Shown here in pieces: positions 1 through 7,966 of a stretch of DNA of 8,580 bases (positions within the stretch are counted from its first letter, which is position 1; each line of letters starts with the position of its first letter). The stretch spans positions 1 to 8,580 of the forward strand of contig CAMPGT010000167.1 in the NCBI GenBank assembly GCA_946885665.1, in the 5' to 3' direction. The translations under genes were made by a program, and so were the position numbers. The notes under the pieces are model-generated. The model was not told where the DNA came from. It worked only from the letters and a program-made list of their open reading frames with translations, and did no database searches. Origin of the DNA: an uncultured Chitinophagaceae bacterium. GTDB taxonomy: Bacteria; Bacteroidota; Bacteroidia; Chitinophagales; Chitinophagaceae.

Positions 1-230
1 ATATTATTGAGTTCGAGCACCTTTTTACCCACGAAACTGTAGATCTGGAAATTGCAGGATTTGTCGTAGTTCTTTTGAAAATCGAAGTTGATGATGGTAG
101 TGGCCGGGTTGGGATAAAACTTGATGATCCTTGAATACGCCGACCCGCTGCCGGCCGGGATGGTACCGGACTGGCTCTTCACCTGGAGGGAGATGAACAG
201 GATTAAGGTTAAAGCGTAAAAAATCTTCAT
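1..230 (-). CDS. Small secreted protein with T9SS type A sorting domain (partial, C-terminus beyond left edge)
   Basis: The frame starting at ATG 230 stays open to the left edge (76 codons visible). Residues 1-19 form a signal peptide: Lys at 2, a hydrophobic core around residues 4-15, and cleavage plausibly after VKS or VKSQ. A linker of roughly 20 residues follows. From about residue 36 the sequence matches the T9SS type A C-terminal sorting domain: the FYPNPATT motif at 38-45, then IINFDF, and IYSFVGKKVLEL at 63-74, close to the usual IYDxxGKxVLE strand. The domain normally has about 75 residues, so the whole protein should be near 110 residues with almost no cargo between signal peptide and sorting domain. 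By family knowledge the product would cross the inner membrane by Sec and the outer membrane by T9SS. A TTG-started ORF at 234 in another frame lacks these motifs and is a shadow. Function unknown. Confidence 0.8.
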   Translation of the reverse strand, partial: MKIFYALTLILFISLQVKSQSGTIPAGSGSAYSRIIKFYPNPATTIINFDFQKNYDKSCNFQIYSFVGKKVLELNN

Positions 231-266
231 TCAATATGGTTTCGGTGCCAGCGGATCTTTACCTTC

Positions 267-282
267 TATACAATATACAATA
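267..282. repeat. Short period-7 repeat (TATACAA, about 2.3 copies)
   Basis: Bases 267-282 repeat with an exact 7-base period (TATACAA TATACAA TA). They lie in the 105-bp gap between the sorting-domain gene (start 230) and the end of the lipoprotein gene, in the likely 5' leader of the former. The tract is short and A/T-rich, so it could be chance. It is listed because two longer period-7 tracts occur in other gaps of this window. Confidence 0.45.
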
Positions 283-335
283 CAAACGTTAAAGTTCCGT
301 CTATGGTTTGATTAACTTGCGTTAAATTTTACCCG

Positions 336-761
336 TCAGCCGTTTTTTCGCAGGTGCAGAATCATCATTCCCTGCAGGGTGGTCATCTCCGCCGCCACAT
401 AATCGAGCGAGCTGTCCCTGATCTTCCAGGTTCCGTTCAACTTTTGCAAAGGTTCGGCCGTTTCCGGGAAAGCAGATATAATCGAATAATTATTAATATC
501 CCCTTCCCAAAAGCCAACGATGCTTACGGAATCTTTAATGCCGTAAACGGAACCGTCTTCATTAAACTTGAAATTGTAACCCTCGAATCGTGAGGTGATC
601 GAATCGGTGCCTTCCATGAACGTTTCGATGTGCCACTGCCCATCGGTGATGATACCGAGAAGAATGTCTTTCTTCGTGTCTTCAACCAGCTTTTTACATG
701 ACAAAAAAGTGGCTGCAAGGAGCAAAATAATGAAAAGAGGCTTAGCGGTGCCCGGTTTCAT
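336..761 (-). CDS. Lipocalin-like lipoprotein
   Basis: A 141-residue protein. The n-region (Lys 2, Lys 7) is followed by the hydrophobic stretch LFIILLLAATFL and a lipobox ending in Cys 22. The KK after the cysteine is common in Bacteroidota lipoproteins, so the mature protein should be lipid-anchored. The body resembles the small lipocalin-like domain of this phylum: GxW at 41-43, then a strand pair with NFKFNEDGSV at 63-72, GFW near 83-85, LNGTWKI around 108-114, and a final MILHLRKNG strand. This suggests a short beta-barrel, ligand unknown. I chose ATG 761 because it gives a normal-length signal peptide; ATG 770 and ATG 794 are also in frame and would only lengthen the n-region. No convincing Shine-Dalgarno sequence or TAnnTTTG box was found. 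It is transcribed away from the response regulator at 863. Confidence 0.72.
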   Translation of the reverse strand: MKPGTAKPLFIILLLAATFLSCKKLVEDTKKDILLGIITDGQWHIETFMEGTDSITSRFEGYNFKFNEDGSVYGIKDSVSIVGFWEGDINNYSIISAFPETAEPLQKLNGTWKIRDSSLDYVAAEMTTLQGMMILHLRKNG

Positions 762-862
762 AGCTATCATTGGATTTGGCCGGTAATATTGCATTTTTAT
801 TTCATATTGTCAAGAAGCGCTTATTTTTTATGTGCTGATTTTTGTTGACCTTGCATTTCTCT

Positions 863-1273
863 ATGCACAAACCGAGAACGTTTTTTATCGTCGATGATGA
901 TATTGACGACCAGGAACTCTTTATTGAGGCTGTAAGCGAGGTGGACAGATCGATCAGTTGTATCCCGGTATCAAATTGTGAAGAGGCGCTGGCGGTGCTC
1001 AAGAGCACAAAAACCGACCTTCCCGACATGATCTTTCTGGACCTCAACATGCCCAGGCTGAATGGAAAACAGTGCCTTGCGGAACTCAAAAGGCAGGGTC
1101 ATCTCAAACACATTCCCGTTATTATTTACTCCACATCATCAGAAAAAAGAGACATCGAGGAAACCACCAGGCTGGGAGCCGCACATTTTCTCACTAAGCC
1201 CAACAGGTTCGAGGATCTCTGCAAAGCCATCCTTTTTGTTCTTTCTAAAGACTGGAAGAGAGAATACAGTTAG
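863..1273 (+). CDS. Single-domain response regulator (receiver domain only)
   Basis: A 136-residue protein that is entirely a CheY-like receiver domain. The acidic pocket is the DDD at 11-13 after strand FFIV. The phospho-acceptor is Asp 60 in MIFLDLNMPRLNG. The switch Ser/Thr is S90 or T91 in VIIYSTSS, and the conserved Lys is K112 in FLTKPN. There is no output domain, so it probably acts by protein-protein contact, or as a phosphorelay intermediate or phosphate sink. This compact RR type with an IDDQELF start is common in Bacteroidota. ATG 863 begins six residues before the first beta strand. The frame is open back to TTG 842, but those extra residues do not resemble the family. No histidine kinase is in the window. 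The stop lies 9 bp from the stop of the convergent pdhC. Confidence 0.92.
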   Translation: MHKPRTFFIVDDDIDDQELFIEAVSEVDRSISCIPVSNCEEALAVLKSTKTDLPDMIFLDLNMPRLNGKQCLAELKRQGHLKHIPVIIYSTSSEKRDIEETTRLGAAHFLTKPNRFEDLCKAILFVLSKDWKREYS

Positions 1274-1282
1274 TTTTAATCA

Positions 1283-3013
1283 TCAAACCAACATCCGAAG
1301 CGGTTCCTGCAACAATCCCTGGAGCGTTTGCATAAATGCCGCACCGGTTGCGCCGTCCACCACGCGGTGATCGCAGCTAAGGGTAAGTTTCATAACATTG
1401 CCCGGTACCACGGCGCCGTTTTTCACCACCGGCACCTGCTGTATGGCGCCCACGGCCAATATACACGCGTCGGGAGGGTTAATAATAGCGGTGAATTCGT
1501 CGATACCGAACATGCCGAGGTTGGAAATGGTGAAAGTGTTGCCTTCCCAGTCTGCCGGCTGCAATTTTTTATCTTTCGCCTTTTTCGCCATTTCTTTCAC
1601 TTCTGCACCGATCTGCGACAGCGACTTAAGGTCGGCAAAGCGAACGACAGGAACGAGTAGTCCTTCCTCCACTGCAACGGCCACGCCGATATTCACGTGA
1701 TGGTTGAAGCGGATCTTGTCGCCGAGCCAGCTACTGTTCACCTTGGGATGCTGTTTCAGGGCGACGGCACAGGCTTTCAGCACCAGGTCGTTGAAGGAAA
1801 TCTTGACCGGCGATACTTCATTCAGCCGCTCGCGGCTTGCCACCGCATTGTCCATGTCAACATTGATGGTGAGATAGAAATGCGGAGAAGAAAATTTGCT
1901 TTCGGCCAGTCTTTTGGCAATGACCTTGCGCATTTGGGAAACCGGAACTTCGTCGAAGCTTACTTCGCCTACAGGGGCCTTCGCCACTGCCGGAGCCTCT
2001 TTTTGCGCTGCTTCTTTCTTTGGCGGAACAAACCCGTCTATATCTTTTTTAGTTATCCTTCCATTATCGCCGGTACCCTGTACCTGCCGCAGGTCGATGC
2101 CTTTTTCGGCAGCGAGTTTTTTTGCGAGTGGCGAGGCCTTCACTCTTCCGTTGGTGCCTTCTACTGTCTCCGCCTCCTCTTCACCGGTGGGCACTGCCTG
2201 TCCGGAAGTGGGTTGCGTGGCCAGTTGTTCGGCATTTGAATCGGCAGGGGTGCGCACGTCCTCGTCGGCAGTTTCCTGTGAAGGGGCGCCGGCTGCGCCG
2301 GATTTTGCGGCATCTACAATTTTTTGCACATCCACGTTGTCGCCACCGATGATGGCGAGCAGGTCGTTCACCTGTATTTTTTCTCCTTCCTTCGCGCCAA
2401 CATATAATAGCTTGCCCTGCTTGTAGCTTTCCAGCTCCATGGTGGCCTTATCGGTTTCAATGTCGGCGAGTACGTCACCTTTTTGTACCTGGTCGCCTAC
2501 TTTTTTATGCCATGCTGCGATAACGCCTTCGGTCATGGTGTCGCTGAGCCTGGGCATAAGTATCACCTCTTCCATCTTGGAAATATCGATTGCGGGAGCG
2601 CCTGAGGGCTTTTCTTTTGGTGCGGCTTCTTTTTGCGCCGTTGCTTTGGGTGCAGTTTCTTTTGCTTCTTTCTGTGCAGGTTCGGCTGGTTTCGCGGGAG
2701 CGGCCTCTTCTTTCTTCGCTTCCTGGGGTTTTGCGCCGCCACTATGTTCTTTCAGCAATGCACCGATATCTTCGCCTTTTTTGCCAATGATGGCGAGCAG
2801 GTCGTTCACCTGCAGTTTGCCGCCGGTATCGGTGCCAATGTGCAGAAGCGTACCGTCTTTATAACTTTCCAGTTCCATTGTTGCTTTGTCCGTTTCCACT
2901 TCGGCGAGCAGGTCGCCTTTTTTTACAGTATCTCCTACCTTTTTATGCCACGCTGCAATAACACCTTCGGTCATCGTATCACTCAAACGGGGCATTAATA
3001 TCACTTCTGCCAT
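1283..3013 (-). CDS. pdhC: Pyruvate dehydrogenase E2, dihydrolipoamide acetyltransferase (two lipoyl domains)
   Basis: A 576-residue E2 core subunit. It takes the acetyl group from E1 on its lipoyl arms and transfers it to CoA. Domains in order: lipoyl domain 1 (about 2-77, lipoyl Lys 43 in ETDKA); an Ala/Lys/Glu/Pro linker (about 92-145); lipoyl domain 2 (about 148-223, Lys 189); a second acidic linker; the peripheral-subunit-binding domain (about 290-329, VKASPLAKKLAAEKGIDL then GTGDNGRITKKDI); and the catalytic domain (about 352-576). The active-site motif DHRVVDG is at 548-554 with His 549 and Asp 553. The N-terminal MPRLSDTMTEG is typical of pyruvate-specific E2s rather than 2-oxoglutarate E2 (SxGESxxEG). 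ATG 3013 sits directly at the first strand of lipoyl domain 1. E1 and E3 genes are not adjacent. dnaX ends 68 bp upstream on the same strand, so cotranscription is possible but not shown. Confidence 0.96.
   Translation of the reverse strand: MAEVILMPRLSDTMTEGVIAAWHKKVGDTVKKGDLLAEVETDKATMELESYKDGTLLHIGTDTGGKLQVNDLLAIIGKKGEDIGALLKEHSGGAKPQEAKKEEAAPAKPAEPAQKEAKETAPKATAQKEAAPKEKPSGAPAIDISKMEEVILMPRLSDTMTEGVIAAWHKKVGDQVQKGDVLADIETDKATMELESYKQGKLLYVGAKEGEKIQVNDLLAIIGGDNVDVQKIVDAAKSGAAGAPSQETADEDVRTPADSNAEQLATQPTSGQAVPTGEEEAETVEGTNGRVKASPLAKKLAAEKGIDLRQVQGTGDNGRITKKDIDGFVPPKKEAAQKEAPAVAKAPVGEVSFDEVPVSQMRKVIAKRLAESKFSSPHFYLTINVDMDNAVASRERLNEVSPVKISFNDLVLKACAVALKQHPKVNSSWLGDKIRFNHHVNIGVAVAVEEGLLVPVVRFADLKSLSQIGAEVKEMAKKAKDKKLQPADWEGNTFTISNLGMFGIDEFTAIINPPDACILAVGAIQQVPVVKNGAVVPGNVMKLTLSCDHRVVDGATGAAFMQTLQGLLQEPLRMLV
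2345..2572 (-). repeat. pdhC lipoyl domain 2, copy 2 of an internal duplication
   Basis: This stretch encodes residues 148-223. It starts with MEEVILMPRL, almost repeating the true N-terminus MAEVILMPRL, as if a whole lipoyl-domain unit with its start had been duplicated. The lipoyl Lys is residue 189. Differences from copy 1 cluster after the lipoyl turn, in the YVGAKEGEKI segment. Confidence 0.85.
2783..3010 (-). repeat. pdhC lipoyl domain 1, copy 1 of an internal duplication
   Basis: This stretch encodes residues 2-77 of the E2 protein. Aligned by eye with the second copy over 75 residues, 61 are identical. At DNA level the copies are much less alike because of many synonymous differences. 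The longest exact match I noticed is 26 bp, at 2787-2812 against 2349-2374, over the codons for QVNDLLAI. Confidence 0.85.
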
Positions 3014-3081
3014 AAAAGAATTTCAATTTGAGGGGTGAAATTAGTTAAAATGAAGGAAACTTAATGACAGGCGCACCGTCG

Positions 3082-4884
3082 TCAGTAATCCAGTTCAAGG
3101 CCGAGCCGGTCCTTAAGTTCTTTCACCAGCGGATATTGTTCAACGATCGCCAGGTACTGTTCCTTTTTCGTCATCGTTTTTTCAACGGGTTCGGCATCCA
3201 TGGGGTTGTCGGTGATTTTGACAGAAAAATGGATCAGCCTGTTGGCAAATATTTTCTGGATGTGTTCCGACAGTTCGCGCTTTTCCTGTTCGATGAATTT
3301 TTGTTCGAGGTTGTTGTTCGTTATCACCTCGAAACTTTTTTCGCTGATAATGTTGAGCGTTGCCCTGTCGAAACTTTGTACGGCAGGATTTTTATTTTCC
3401 CTGAGCAGGGTGGTATACGACTGCCAGGCTTCCTGCAATTTATCCTGCGTCAGCGGCTGGGCCTTTATCATTCCTTTCGGAGAATTTCTTTCTGCTATCT
3501 CCTTCCTTATTTTGTCGAGGTTCGACGATTTCGGGCCAGCGGTGCGCGTTGTTTTTTCTGCAACAGTTGCTGGTGGGGGAACTGGGTTCGTTTCGGGCGC
3601 TTTTGGTGCACTTTCAGTTGGTGCGGCGGTTTTTGTTTCGCGTTCTTTGGTGATGATTAGCCTGGGTTCCGCCTTGTTCGCGGGTTGAGGCGCCGGCTGC
3701 ATGGCAGGAATATTTCGGAACGCTACGGGCTTTGCACTGTCAACCAGTTTTTTTTTCACAACTGTTTCTCCCGATGAAGTCACTTCAAGCGCCTGCATCA
3801 GGTAAGTGAGCCTGATGAGTGCCAGCTCAACATGCAGCCGCTTGTTTCTTGCCGCCTTGTAATTGATTTCCGTTTCGTTAAGGATGTTCAGTGCGCTCAC
3901 CAGGTATCCACTGCTAACCTTCTTTGCCATGGCGGCATATCTTTCCCTGAACGTTTCGACAACCTCCAGCAGCGCAGCCGTCCGGTCATCTTTACTGACG
4001 AGCAGGTTCCTCACGAATTCGGAGAAGCCATTCAGCACAAGCTCTTCGTCAAATCCTTTTTTGTTGATGTCGTCAAACAAGAGCATCGCACCGGCGAGAT
4101 CCTGCGCGAGCATGCAATCCATCAGCCTGAAGTAATAATCGGCGTCGAGAATGTTGAGATGTTCGAGCGTGTGGTGATAGGTTACCTGGGCGTTGGTAAA
4201 GCTTACAATTTTATCGAGAATGCTGAGTGCATCGCGCATGCAGCCCTCGCTTTTTTGAGCAATGACCTGCAAAGCTGCCTGATCGGTGGTGATGCTTTCT
4301 TTCTTCGCGATCTGTTCGAGGTGCCCGACGGTGTCGTTGATCGTTATCCTCTTGAAATCGAAGATCTGGCAGCGGCTAAGGATTGTGGGCAGTATTTTAT
4401 GCTTTTCGGTTGTTGCCAGGATGAATATTGCATAAGGCGGCGGTTCTTCAAGTGTTTTCAAAAATGCGTTGAAGGCCGAGGAACTGAGCATGTGCACCTC
4501 GTCGATGATGTACACTTTATATTTACCTGCCTGCGGTGCAAATCTTACCTGCTCCACCAGGCTGCGGATGTCGTCGACCGAGTTGTTGCTGGCGGCATCG
4601 AGTTCATGAATATTCAGCGAGGTGCCTTCGTTGAACGAAACGCACGAATGGCACTCATTGCACGCCTCGCCGTCGGGCTGCAGGTTTTCGCAATTGATGG
4701 TTTTTGCCAGTATCCTGGCGCAGGTGGTTTTACCCACGCCACGCGGACCGCAAAAAAGGAAGGCGTGCGCGAGTTGTTTATTCTTTATGGCATTCTTCAG
4801 TGTGGTGGTAATATGGCCCTGGCCCACTACCGTGTCGAAGGTCTGCGGACGGTATTTTCGCGCGGAAACAATGAATTTGTCCAT
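3082..4884 (-). CDS. dnaX: DNA polymerase III subunit gamma/tau (clamp loader)
   Basis: A 600-residue AAA+ ATPase, motor subunit of the beta-clamp loader. Motifs: SARKYRPQTFDTVVGQ near the N-terminus; Walker A GPRGVGKT at 46-53; a zinc module with Cys 65, 75, 78 and 81; Walker B VYIIDEVH with Asp 128 and Glu 129; sensor 1 ILATTE at 155-160; the SRC arginine finger at 170-172; and sensor 2 GCMRDALSILD at 214-224. The domain III collar runs to about residue 370. A Pro/Ala/Lys-rich linker (about 380-455) leads to a C-terminal tau-type domain (about 455-600) that does not look like the E. coli one. ATG 4884 is chosen because MDKFIVSARKYRP matches the family N-terminus; the 11 upstream in-frame codons lie over a 7-bp repeat array. 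An A9 run at codons 377-379 may produce a gamma form (listed separately). Confidence 0.96.
   Translation of the reverse strand: MDKFIVSARKYRPQTFDTVVGQGHITTTLKNAIKNKQLAHAFLFCGPRGVGKTTCARILAKTINCENLQPDGEACNECHSCVSFNEGTSLNIHELDAASNNSVDDIRSLVEQVRFAPQAGKYKVYIIDEVHMLSSSAFNAFLKTLEEPPPYAIFILATTEKHKILPTILSRCQIFDFKRITINDTVGHLEQIAKKESITTDQAALQVIAQKSEGCMRDALSILDKIVSFTNAQVTYHHTLEHLNILDADYYFRLMDCMLAQDLAGAMLLFDDINKKGFDEELVLNGFSEFVRNLLVSKDDRTAALLEVVETFRERYAAMAKKVSSGYLVSALNILNETEINYKAARNKRLHVELALIRLTYLMQALEVTSSGETVVKKKLVDSAKPVAFRNIPAMQPAPQPANKAEPRLIITKERETKTAAPTESAPKAPETNPVPPPATVAEKTTRTAGPKSSNLDKIRKEIAERNSPKGMIKAQPLTQDKLQEAWQSYTTLLRENKNPAVQSFDRATLNIISEKSFEVITNNNLEQKFIEQEKRELSEHIQKIFANRLIHFSVKITDNPMDAEPVEKTMTKKEQYLAIVEQYPLVKELKDRLGLELDY
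3740..3770 (-). promoter_or_regulatory. Putative slippage / frameshift site in dnaX (A9 run)
   Basis: On the coding strand nine consecutive A occupy positions 3756 to 3748, exactly codons 377-379 (Lys-Lys-Lys), immediately after the clamp-loader core. A -1 shift, or one extra A in the mRNA, gives Lys-Thr-Gly then TGA at 3742-3740, for a product of about 381 residues. A +1 shift, or one A lost, reaches TAG at 3725-3723 after about eight codons. A purine-rich GGGAG lies 11 nt upstream of the run, and a weak 4-bp stem ACTG/CAGT begins at its last A. E. coli makes gamma by ribosomal frameshifting at an A-rich site, and Thermus by transcriptional slippage on a run of nine A. That it works here is an inference. 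Confidence 0.55.
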
Positions 4885-4898
4885 GGAAGCGAAGATAC

Positions 4899-4933
4899 GG
4901 CAAAGGGCAAAGGGCAAAGGGTAAAGGATAAAA
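4899..4933. repeat. Tandem heptamer array GGCAAAG (3 perfect and 2 decayed copies)
   Basis: Perfect copies lie at 4899-4905, 4906-4912 and 4913-4919, followed by GGTAAAG (4920-4926) and GATAAAA (4927-4933). On the dnaX strand the unit reads CTTTGCC, and the array ends 14 nt before the dnaX ATG, so it sits in the leader where ribosomes load. The whole 4885-5058 gap is otherwise low-complexity A/T-rich sequence with no gene that I can support. Confidence 0.85.
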
Positions 4934-5043
4934 GTGAAAAAATATTTTCTTTGTAAAGGAGGTCCGGGGAATAGGCTCAGGTATAGATGACCAAATTTTT
5001 GGAATAGCAGGTCTTACAATGATTGCATACTTATTCAAAATCT

Positions 5044-5058
5044 CTTTGCCTTTTGCCC
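5044..5058. repeat. Inverted partner of the GGCAAAG heptamer array
   Basis: This stretch reads CTTTGCC TTTTGCC C on the plus strand. It is the reverse complement of 4905-4919 with one mismatch in 15. It begins directly after the stop codon of the acetyltransferase-like gene. With the 4899-4933 array it forms an inverted pair enclosing 124 bp (4920-5043). Confidence 0.7.
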
Positions 5059-6219
5059 TCAAAGCACCGGATGCCTTTTAAATTCCTTCGTCCTGTCGAA
5101 AAGATAGCGGTAAGTAATGAGCTTGCGGCTGCGGTAGGTGCCCAGCGACGCGGCGATATTGATCATTTTCGGGTTGAAATCGCCGATCCATTGCAGTTCG
5201 TATTCGTCGTACAGGTGCCGGCCCTGGATCAGTTTCGCGCCTTCAACGATCATAAACGAATCGATGCCCTTGCCCTGCCATTCCGGAATCGTACCGAATA
5301 CGATGCCCGTGAATTTCGAGCACCTTTTGGTTTTTTTTATCCAGATAAACTTCAGCTTGTGCCACAGGTCGAATTTGCCGTCGAGGTGTTTGAACCATTG
5401 ATTGAGGTCGGGCAGGCTCACCCAGAAGGCTATTGGTTCTTCTTTGTGGTAGGTGAACCATACGATGCGCTCATCCAGTACGGGTTTCATCTGCCGGAAG
5501 GTTTTCAGGATAATATTTTCTTTTACCTGTTTTAACCCGCCGTGTCCTGCCCAGGCCTTGTTGTACACATAAGTAAAATCGGCGGCGAACTTATCGAGGC
5601 GGTTCTTATCGATGTGTCGCGCGCTGATATCAGGGTTTTCGGCCACATGAGCGTGCCGGATGTAGAACTTGTCCTGCAACTGCTCATCCACCCTCATCGA
5701 GAAACAGATCTGATCAAAAAATGGGCGGAAGCCATAAGTTTCGAACAGTTCCTTATAATAGGGCGGATTGTAATTGAGGCAGTAGGGAGGCGGCACGAAG
5801 CCTTCCACCAGCAGCCCCCACCACCGGTCGCGCTCGCCGCAGTTGATGGGACCATCCATGGCGCCCATGCCCCGCTGCAGCAGCCAGTGCCGGGCCACAT
5901 CGAACAGCATGTCGGCGGCGTCCTGGTCGTGGATGCACTCGAAAAAGCCGATGCCGCCCACAGGTACCTCATCGCCCCTGGTCTTATATTTCTTGTTGAC
6001 GAACGCAGCAATGCGGCCAATGAGGTTGCCATCGTTATCGGTCAGGATCCAACGGGTTATTTCCGAATGCCGCAGCGCCTTATTTTTGCGGGGATCAAAG
6101 ACGTTGTTGATATCCTTATCAAGCGGCCGGATGTAGTTGGGGTCGTTTTTATTGATGAGTACATTGACCTGTATAAACTGCCTTTTGTGAGATTTTTCTG
6201 TAACCTCGATCAACTGCAT
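5059..6219 (-). CDS. GNAT-like N-acetyltransferase family protein, substrate unknown
   Basis: A 386-residue cytoplasmic protein with no signal peptide or membrane segment. The C-terminal part resembles a GNAT fold: the acetyl-CoA loop IPEWQGKGID at 311-320 (QxxGxG/A type), then ELQWIGDFNPKMINIAASLG at 341-360, the strand-helix expected near the end of such enzymes, and a closing YRYLFDR. The N-terminal half also looks GNAT-like: LIGRIAAFVN at 67-76, GGIGFFECIHDQDAADMLF at 88-106, then the distinctive DGPINCGERDRWWGLLVEGF at 122-141. Two degenerate GNAT units in tandem are therefore possible. I recognise the family as a conserved Bacteroidota protein but not its substrate. ATG 6219 is preferred over an upstream in-frame start at 6330 because a TAnnTTTG promoter box lies at 6247-6240, downstream of 6330. 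It is divergent from atpD. Confidence 0.72.
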   Translation of the reverse strand: MQLIEVTEKSHKRQFIQVNVLINKNDPNYIRPLDKDINNVFDPRKNKALRHSEITRWILTDNDGNLIGRIAAFVNKKYKTRGDEVPVGGIGFFECIHDQDAADMLFDVARHWLLQRGMGAMDGPINCGERDRWWGLLVEGFVPPPYCLNYNPPYYKELFETYGFRPFFDQICFSMRVDEQLQDKFYIRHAHVAENPDISARHIDKNRLDKFAADFTYVYNKAWAGHGGLKQVKENIILKTFRQMKPVLDERIVWFTYHKEEPIAFWVSLPDLNQWFKHLDGKFDLWHKLKFIWIKKTKRCSKFTGIVFGTIPEWQGKGIDSFMIVEGAKLIQGRHLYDEYELQWIGDFNPKMINIAASLGTYRSRKLITYRYLFDRTKEFKRHPVL

Positions 6220-6239
6220 GCGAGCTTTTTGAATTTGGA

Positions 6240-6247
6240 CAAATGTA
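6240..6247 (-). promoter_or_regulatory. Promoter -7 box for the GNAT-like gene
   Basis: The minus strand reads TACATTTG, an exact match to the Bacteroidota -7 consensus TAnnTTTG. Transcription would start near 6233, giving a leader of about 14 nt before ATG 6219. I found no TTG element at the usual -33 spacing; the spacer contains an A8 tract (6262-6255). The box supports 6219 as the start codon. Confidence 0.5.
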
Positions 6248-6266
6248 GCGGTAATTTTTTTTCTGA

Positions 6267-7886
<1,620 letters not shown>

Positions 7887-7928
7887 GCAACGGAGGGCGT
7901 CATAAGCAAGGGGCATGAGTCCTCACAA

Positions 7929-7950
7929 TTGCCGATTGCCGATTGCCGAA
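7929..7950. repeat. Tandem heptamer repeat ATTGCCG (3 perfect copies)
   Basis: Copies lie at 7929-7935, 7936-7942 and 7943-7949, plus one base. They sit in the 80-bp gap between atpD and atpC, ending 16 nt before the atpC ATG. The unit sequence differs from the GGCAAAG array near dnaX but the period is the same. Nothing else recognisable lies in this gap. Confidence 0.85.
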
Positions 7951-7966
7951 CAACACTTAAAACATA

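Noticed and set aside
25..234. Minus-strand ORF of 69 codons starting at TTG 234
   Set aside because: The overlapping frame from ATG 230 has a signal peptide and a T9SS sorting domain and remains open to the edge; this one has neither.
775..830. TTGACA on the minus strand upstream of the lipoprotein gene as a sigma70 promoter
   Set aside because: No proper -10 box at 17 bp (AATATT only), and Bacteroidota promoters use a different consensus; not strong enough to list.
1697..2864. Several plus-strand ORFs of 140-180 codons antisense to pdhC
   Set aside because: Ala/Ser/Phe-rich translations that mirror the Lys/Ala/Glu linkers of E2; no independent support.
3832..4956. Long plus-strand ORF (374 codons) antisense to dnaX
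   Set aside because: It is a mirror of the dnaX coding frame: Cys/Phe/Val-rich, with no recognisable motif and no leader signal, while dnaX on the other strand has every family motif.
4955..4970. Perfect AGGAGGT-like sequence on the plus strand
   Set aside because: No plausible plus-strand gene starts nearby, and genes in this lineage rarely use Shine-Dalgarno sequences.
5331..5338. A8 run (coding strand) in the GNAT-like gene as a frameshift site
   Set aside because: It lies inside the conserved C-terminal half, with no reason to expect a shorter product; probably Lys codon use.
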